Of a DNA stretch of 14,087 nucleotides, positions 12,021 through 14,087 are shown in pieces. The notes below the pieces were generated by a model, which did no database searches, had not been told where the DNA came from, and was given only the letters and a program-made list of their open reading frames with translations. The stretch's first letter is position 1. The number at the start of each line of letters is the position of its first letter. The DNA comes from an uncultured Eubacteriales bacterium. Its GTDB lineage: Bacteria; Bacillota; Clostridia; Christensenellales; CAG-138. The position numbers and the translations under genes were made by a program. The stretch covers positions 1 to 14,087 of the forward strand of contig CACXNN010000077.1 of assembly GCA_902768995.1 (NCBI GenBank), in the 5' to 3' direction.

Positions 12021-12884
12021 ATGCATCTGTTGGAAGTGCGGGACCTGGAGAAGCGGTATCCGACCTTTACGTTGGATAAGGTCAGCTTTTCCCTGGAGCC
12101 CGGATACATCATGGGCTTCATCGGCCGGAACGGGGCCGGGAAGACCACCACCATGAAGGCCATGTTGAACCTGATCCACCGGGACGGGGGAGAGGTATTC
12201 GTGAACGGCCGGTCCTTCTTCGAGAACGAGCGGGCCTGCAAGGGCGAGATCGGCTTCGTCATGGGCGAGTTCGACTGCTACAAGAACGCCACGCTGAAGG
12301 CCATCACCGACGTGACCCGCCGCTTCTATCCCACGTGGGACCAGGCGGCCTACGAGGACTATCTGCGCCGCTTCGCCCTGGTGGAGAGCAAGAAGGTGAA
12401 GGAGCTGTCCGCGGGCATGCGGGTGAAGTACGCGCTGGCCCTGGCCCTCAGCCACGACGCCAGGCTACTCATATTGGACGAACCCACCAGCGGCTTGGAC
12501 CCGGTGTCCCGGGACGACCTTTTGGACGTGTTCCGGTCCGTCATCGAGGACGGCAGCCGCAGCATCCTCTTCTCCACCCACATCATCTCGGATCTCGAAA
12601 AGTGCGCGGACTACATCACCTACATCAAGGGCGGCAGGGTCCTCGCTTCCACGGACGTGCTCACCTTCCGGGAGAGCTACCGGCTGGTGTCCGGGGACCG
12701 GGAGCACCTGGAGGTGCGCCGGCCCAAGCTCATCGGGTGCAAGGAGCACGCCTTCGGGTTCACGGGCCTCATCCGGGCGGAGGACGAGGCGGCCTTTCGG
12801 AGCTGCAAGATCGCCCCGGCGGATCTCGAATCCATCATGATCTACACCGAACAGGAGGATAGCCATGAAACAGCTGTTTTATAA
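12021..12884 (+). CDS. ABC-2 type exporter ATP-binding protein (YtrB/BcrA-like)
   Basis: 287 residues. Motifs: Walker A GRNGAGKT (35-42), signature LSAGMRVK (129-136), Walker B LLILDEPTSGLDP (D153, E154) and switch histidine H187 in LFSTHIISDLE. The LS.GM.x(K) form of the signature is typical of YtrB/BcrA/EcsA-type exporters with ABC-2 permeases. The Q-loop region reads FVMGEFDCYKNAT, with no Gln at the usual place, as is common in this subfamily. After about residue 215 there is an extra C-terminal region. AGGAGG lies 6 nt before the ATG. The gene overlaps the permease by 20 nt and shares a promoter and candidate operator with it and the GntR gene. Relatives act in bacitracin or cell-wall antibiotic resistance and cell-envelope stress; the substrate here is unknown. 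Confidence 0.9.
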   Translation: MHLLEVRDLEKRYPTFTLDKVSFSLEPGYIMGFIGRNGAGKTTTMKAMLNLIHRDGGEVFVNGRSFFENERACKGEIGFVMGEFDCYKNATLKAITDVTRRFYPTWDQAAYEDYLRRFALVESKKVKELSAGMRVKYALALALSHDARLLILDEPTSGLDPVSRDDLLDVFRSVIEDGSRSILFSTHIISDLEKCADYITYIKGGRVLASTDVLTFRESYRLVSGDREHLEVRRPKLIGCKEHAFGFTGLIRAEDEAAFRSCKIAPADLESIMIYTEQEDSHETAVL

Positions 12885-13548
12885 GGAACTGAAGCTCTGC
12901 CTGCCGGTGCAGGTGCCCCTGTTCTTCCTCTTCGCGGCCATGCTGCTGATCCCCGCCTACCCCTACCTGGTGGCCTGCTTCTTCACCTGCAACAGCATCT
13001 TCTATCTGTTCAACCAGAGCGCAGGGAACAACGACCTGCTGTTCACCGCCCTGCTGCCCGTGTCCAAGGCCCAGGTGGTGAAAGCCCGGGTCCGGTTCAC
13101 GGTGATGATCGAGATGATCATGTTCCTGCTGCTGGTCCCCATGATCTTCGTGAACCATCGGCTGAACCCCCAGGGGAACCCGGCGGGCACCGACGGGAGC
13201 CTGACCTTCCTGGCCGCGGTGCTGGTGCTGTTCACCGTCTTCAACGCCGTGTTCATCCCCGCCTTCTACCGGGACGAAACCAAGTCCGGCAAAAACTTCC
13301 TTATCAGCACCATCGCGGTGTTCGTGTGGATCATCCTGTGGGAGGGGTTCATGATCACCGCCGCGGCAGCTAAGGACGCCCTGCCCTTCTTTAGCTGGGC
13401 GGCGGAGAATTTGGACGCCTTCCCGGCCACCGCCCAGGCCTGGCGGACCCAGCTTATCGCCCTGGCCGTGGGCGCCCTGATCTACGGTTTGGGGACCTAC
13501 CTCGTGAGCCGGAAGGCCGTGGGCATCTTCGAGCGGGTGGACCTTTGA
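12865..13548 (+). CDS. ABC-2 family transporter permease
   Basis: 227 residues with about six hydrophobic segments (roughly residues 15-30, 32-50, 78-98, 112-132, 145-166 and 192-212). The N-terminal MKQLFYKELKLCL and the NNDLLFTALLPVSKAQVVKA stretch after the second span are typical of the ABC-2 permease group in which a short permease pairs with a YtrB-like ATPase. It is the membrane partner of the ATPase, with which it overlaps by 20 nt (translational coupling; AGGAGG inside the ATPase gene precedes its start). Its TGA overlaps the next gene's ATG by one base. Exported substrate unknown. Confidence 0.86.
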   Translation: MKQLFYKELKLCLPVQVPLFFLFAAMLLIPAYPYLVACFFTCNSIFYLFNQSAGNNDLLFTALLPVSKAQVVKARVRFTVMIEMIMFLLLVPMIFVNHRLNPQGNPAGTDGSLTFLAAVLVLFTVFNAVFIPAFYRDETKSGKNFLISTIAVFVWIILWEGFMITAAAAKDALPFFSWAAENLDAFPATAQAWRTQLIALAVGALIYGLGTYLVSRKAVGIFERVDL

Positions 13549-13925
13549 TGGACCTGGTCCTCAGCGGCAGCTCGCCGCTCCCCATCTACCGGCAGCTCTT
13601 CGACCAGCTCTGCGCCCAGATCCTGGACGGGCGCTTGAAGAGCGGTGACGCCCTGCCCCCCATCCGCACGGTGGCCAGGGAGCTCAGTATCAGCGTCATC
13701 CCCGTGAAGCGGGCCTGGGAGGAGCTGGAATCGGCGGGCTTCATCGAGAGCTTCGTGGGCCGGGGGTGCTTCATCGCGCCCATGAGCGCCGACAAGCTCC
13801 AGCGCCTCAAGCGGGAGATGGCCGCCGACAAGCTCTCCGACGCCGCGGCCTGCTGCCAGGGCCTGGGCCTGACCCTACAGGAGGCGGAGGCCCTGCTCCG
13901 GGAGGCCTGGGAGCCGAAGGCGTGA
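13548..13925 (+). CDS. GntR-family regulator, YtrA subfamily
   Basis: 125 residues, the short size of YtrA-type regulators: an N-terminal winged helix (PLPIYRQLFDQLCAQILDG, GDALPPIRTVARELSI, WEELESAGFIESFVGRGCF) and only a short helical tail for dimerisation, without a metabolite-binding domain. I start it at ATG 13548, which overlaps the permease stop (TGATG); a TTG one codon earlier is possible. YtrA-type proteins repress the operon that encodes them together with an ABC-2 exporter, and respond to cell-wall-active antibiotics in Bacillus. The palindrome at 11979-12008 fits as its operator. In this case the regulator is the last gene, whereas in B. subtilis ytrA is the first. Confidence 0.87.
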   Translation: MDLVLSGSSPLPIYRQLFDQLCAQILDGRLKSGDALPPIRTVARELSISVIPVKRAWEELESAGFIESFVGRGCFIAPMSADKLQRLKREMAADKLSDAAACCQGLGLTLQEAEALLREAWEPKA

Positions 13926-13953
13926 TATCGTACGCTGCACACATCACTCCATC

Positions 13954-13982
13954 TTGACGCCCCAATCAAAACGTGATACCCT
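13954..13982 (+). promoter_or_regulatory. candidate promoter upstream of the right-hand MATE gene
   Basis: -35 TTGACG (13954-13959), 17-nt spacer, -10 TACCCT (13977-13982; a weak -10). It lies just upstream of the hairpin at 13992-14024, so a transcript from it would meet the hairpin before the MATE gene. Confidence 0.45.
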
Positions 13983-13991
13983 ATCTATAGC

Positions 13992-14024
13992 GCCCCTGAC
14001 CACTTGGGATCAGGGGCATTTTTT
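13992..14024 (+). terminator. Terminator or attenuator hairpin 12 nt before the MATE start
   Basis: GCCCCTGA (13992-13999), 10-nt loop, TCAGGGGC (14010-14017), then A and six T (14019-14024). It may end the exporter operon, but the MATE start codon is so close that the MATE gene has no room for a promoter of its own after it. Confidence 0.8.
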
Positions 14025-14036
14025 CAGGAGGCAGGC

Positions 14037-14087
14037 ATGGCGGCCAAGACGCGGGACCTGACGGAGGGCGGCATCAAAAGGGTGCTG
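14037..14087 (+). CDS. MATE family efflux transporter, N-terminal fragment cut by the window edge
   Basis: Seventeen codons reach the window edge: MAAKTRDLTEGGIKRVL. The pattern (R/K)DLTEG.I...L is the conserved N-terminus of MATE transporters (commonly DMTEGPI...L) just before their first membrane helix. AGGAGG lies 5 nt before the ATG. It shows what the left-hand MATE gene lacks. A hairpin with a T-run lies 12 nt upstream, so expression probably needs read-through. With so few residues the family call is good but not certain. Confidence 0.7.
   Translation, partial: MAAKTRDLTEGGIKRVL

Noticed and set aside
11895..12455. N-terminal extension of the CoA-transferase frame on the minus strand
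   Set aside because: It lies opposite the exporter ATPase; the family starts at MDFYSEYRSKL with a ribosome binding site at 11894.
13922..13957. Possible leader peptide (GTG start, MISYAAHITPS) before the right MATE hairpin
   Set aside because: No clear ribosome binding site, it overlaps the end of the GntR gene, and it does not overlap the hairpin as an attenuation leader would.

Overview
The window looks like a chromosomal segment of a GC-rich, spore-forming-lineage Firmicute (Clostridia, possibly an Oscillospiraceae/Christensenellales-type gut anaerobe). The lineage call rests on ypeB with a sleB remnant (a spore-germination operon), a butyryl-CoA/4-hydroxybutyrate CoA-transferase family gene, strong AGGAGG ribosome binding sites and B. 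subtilis-like sigma-A promoters. It is an inference from gene content. No rRNA, tRNA, CRISPR array or transposase gene was seen.

Left part (1-1610): a MATE efflux gene on the minus strand that runs off the left edge and has lost its start region (deletion plus frameshift). It is followed by a compact minus-strand AbrB-type antitoxin / PIN-family toxin pair with its own promoter and a palindromic candidate operator.

Accessory part (1611-5201): a short array of imperfect direct repeats; a membrane protein with two zinc ribbons and three 50-residue Ltp-type repeats (the repeat family known from phage superinfection-exclusion lipoproteins); two very small single-span membrane proteins; a 33-bp perfect palindrome; and a strikingly AT-rich 570-residue protein with a HEPN-type R-N-x3-H motif. 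A terminator-like hairpin sits just before the HEPN gene and a strong terminator closes the cassette. This is the best candidate here for an undescribed system, probably anti-phage or toxin-like, but the function is inferred from architecture only.

Junction and germination genes (5202-6710): directly after the cassette terminator lies the broken 3' end of sleB, then an intact ypeB. The cassette boundary coincides with loss of most of sleB, so ypeB is left without its partner and without a visible promoter.

Housekeeping part (6711-14087): an amino-acid ABC importer operon (lipoprotein, permease, ATPase) followed by a TrpR/YerC-like regulator; two back-to-back terminators; a minus-strand DUF2804 gene; a minus-strand CoA-transferase gene carrying a 2-nt frameshift; and, divergent from it, an ABC-2 exporter operon (ATPase, permease, GntR/YtrA regulator) whose promoter shares its -35 region with that of the CoA-transferase. 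At the right edge a second MATE gene starts only 12 nt after a terminator-like hairpin, which suggests read-through or attenuation control.
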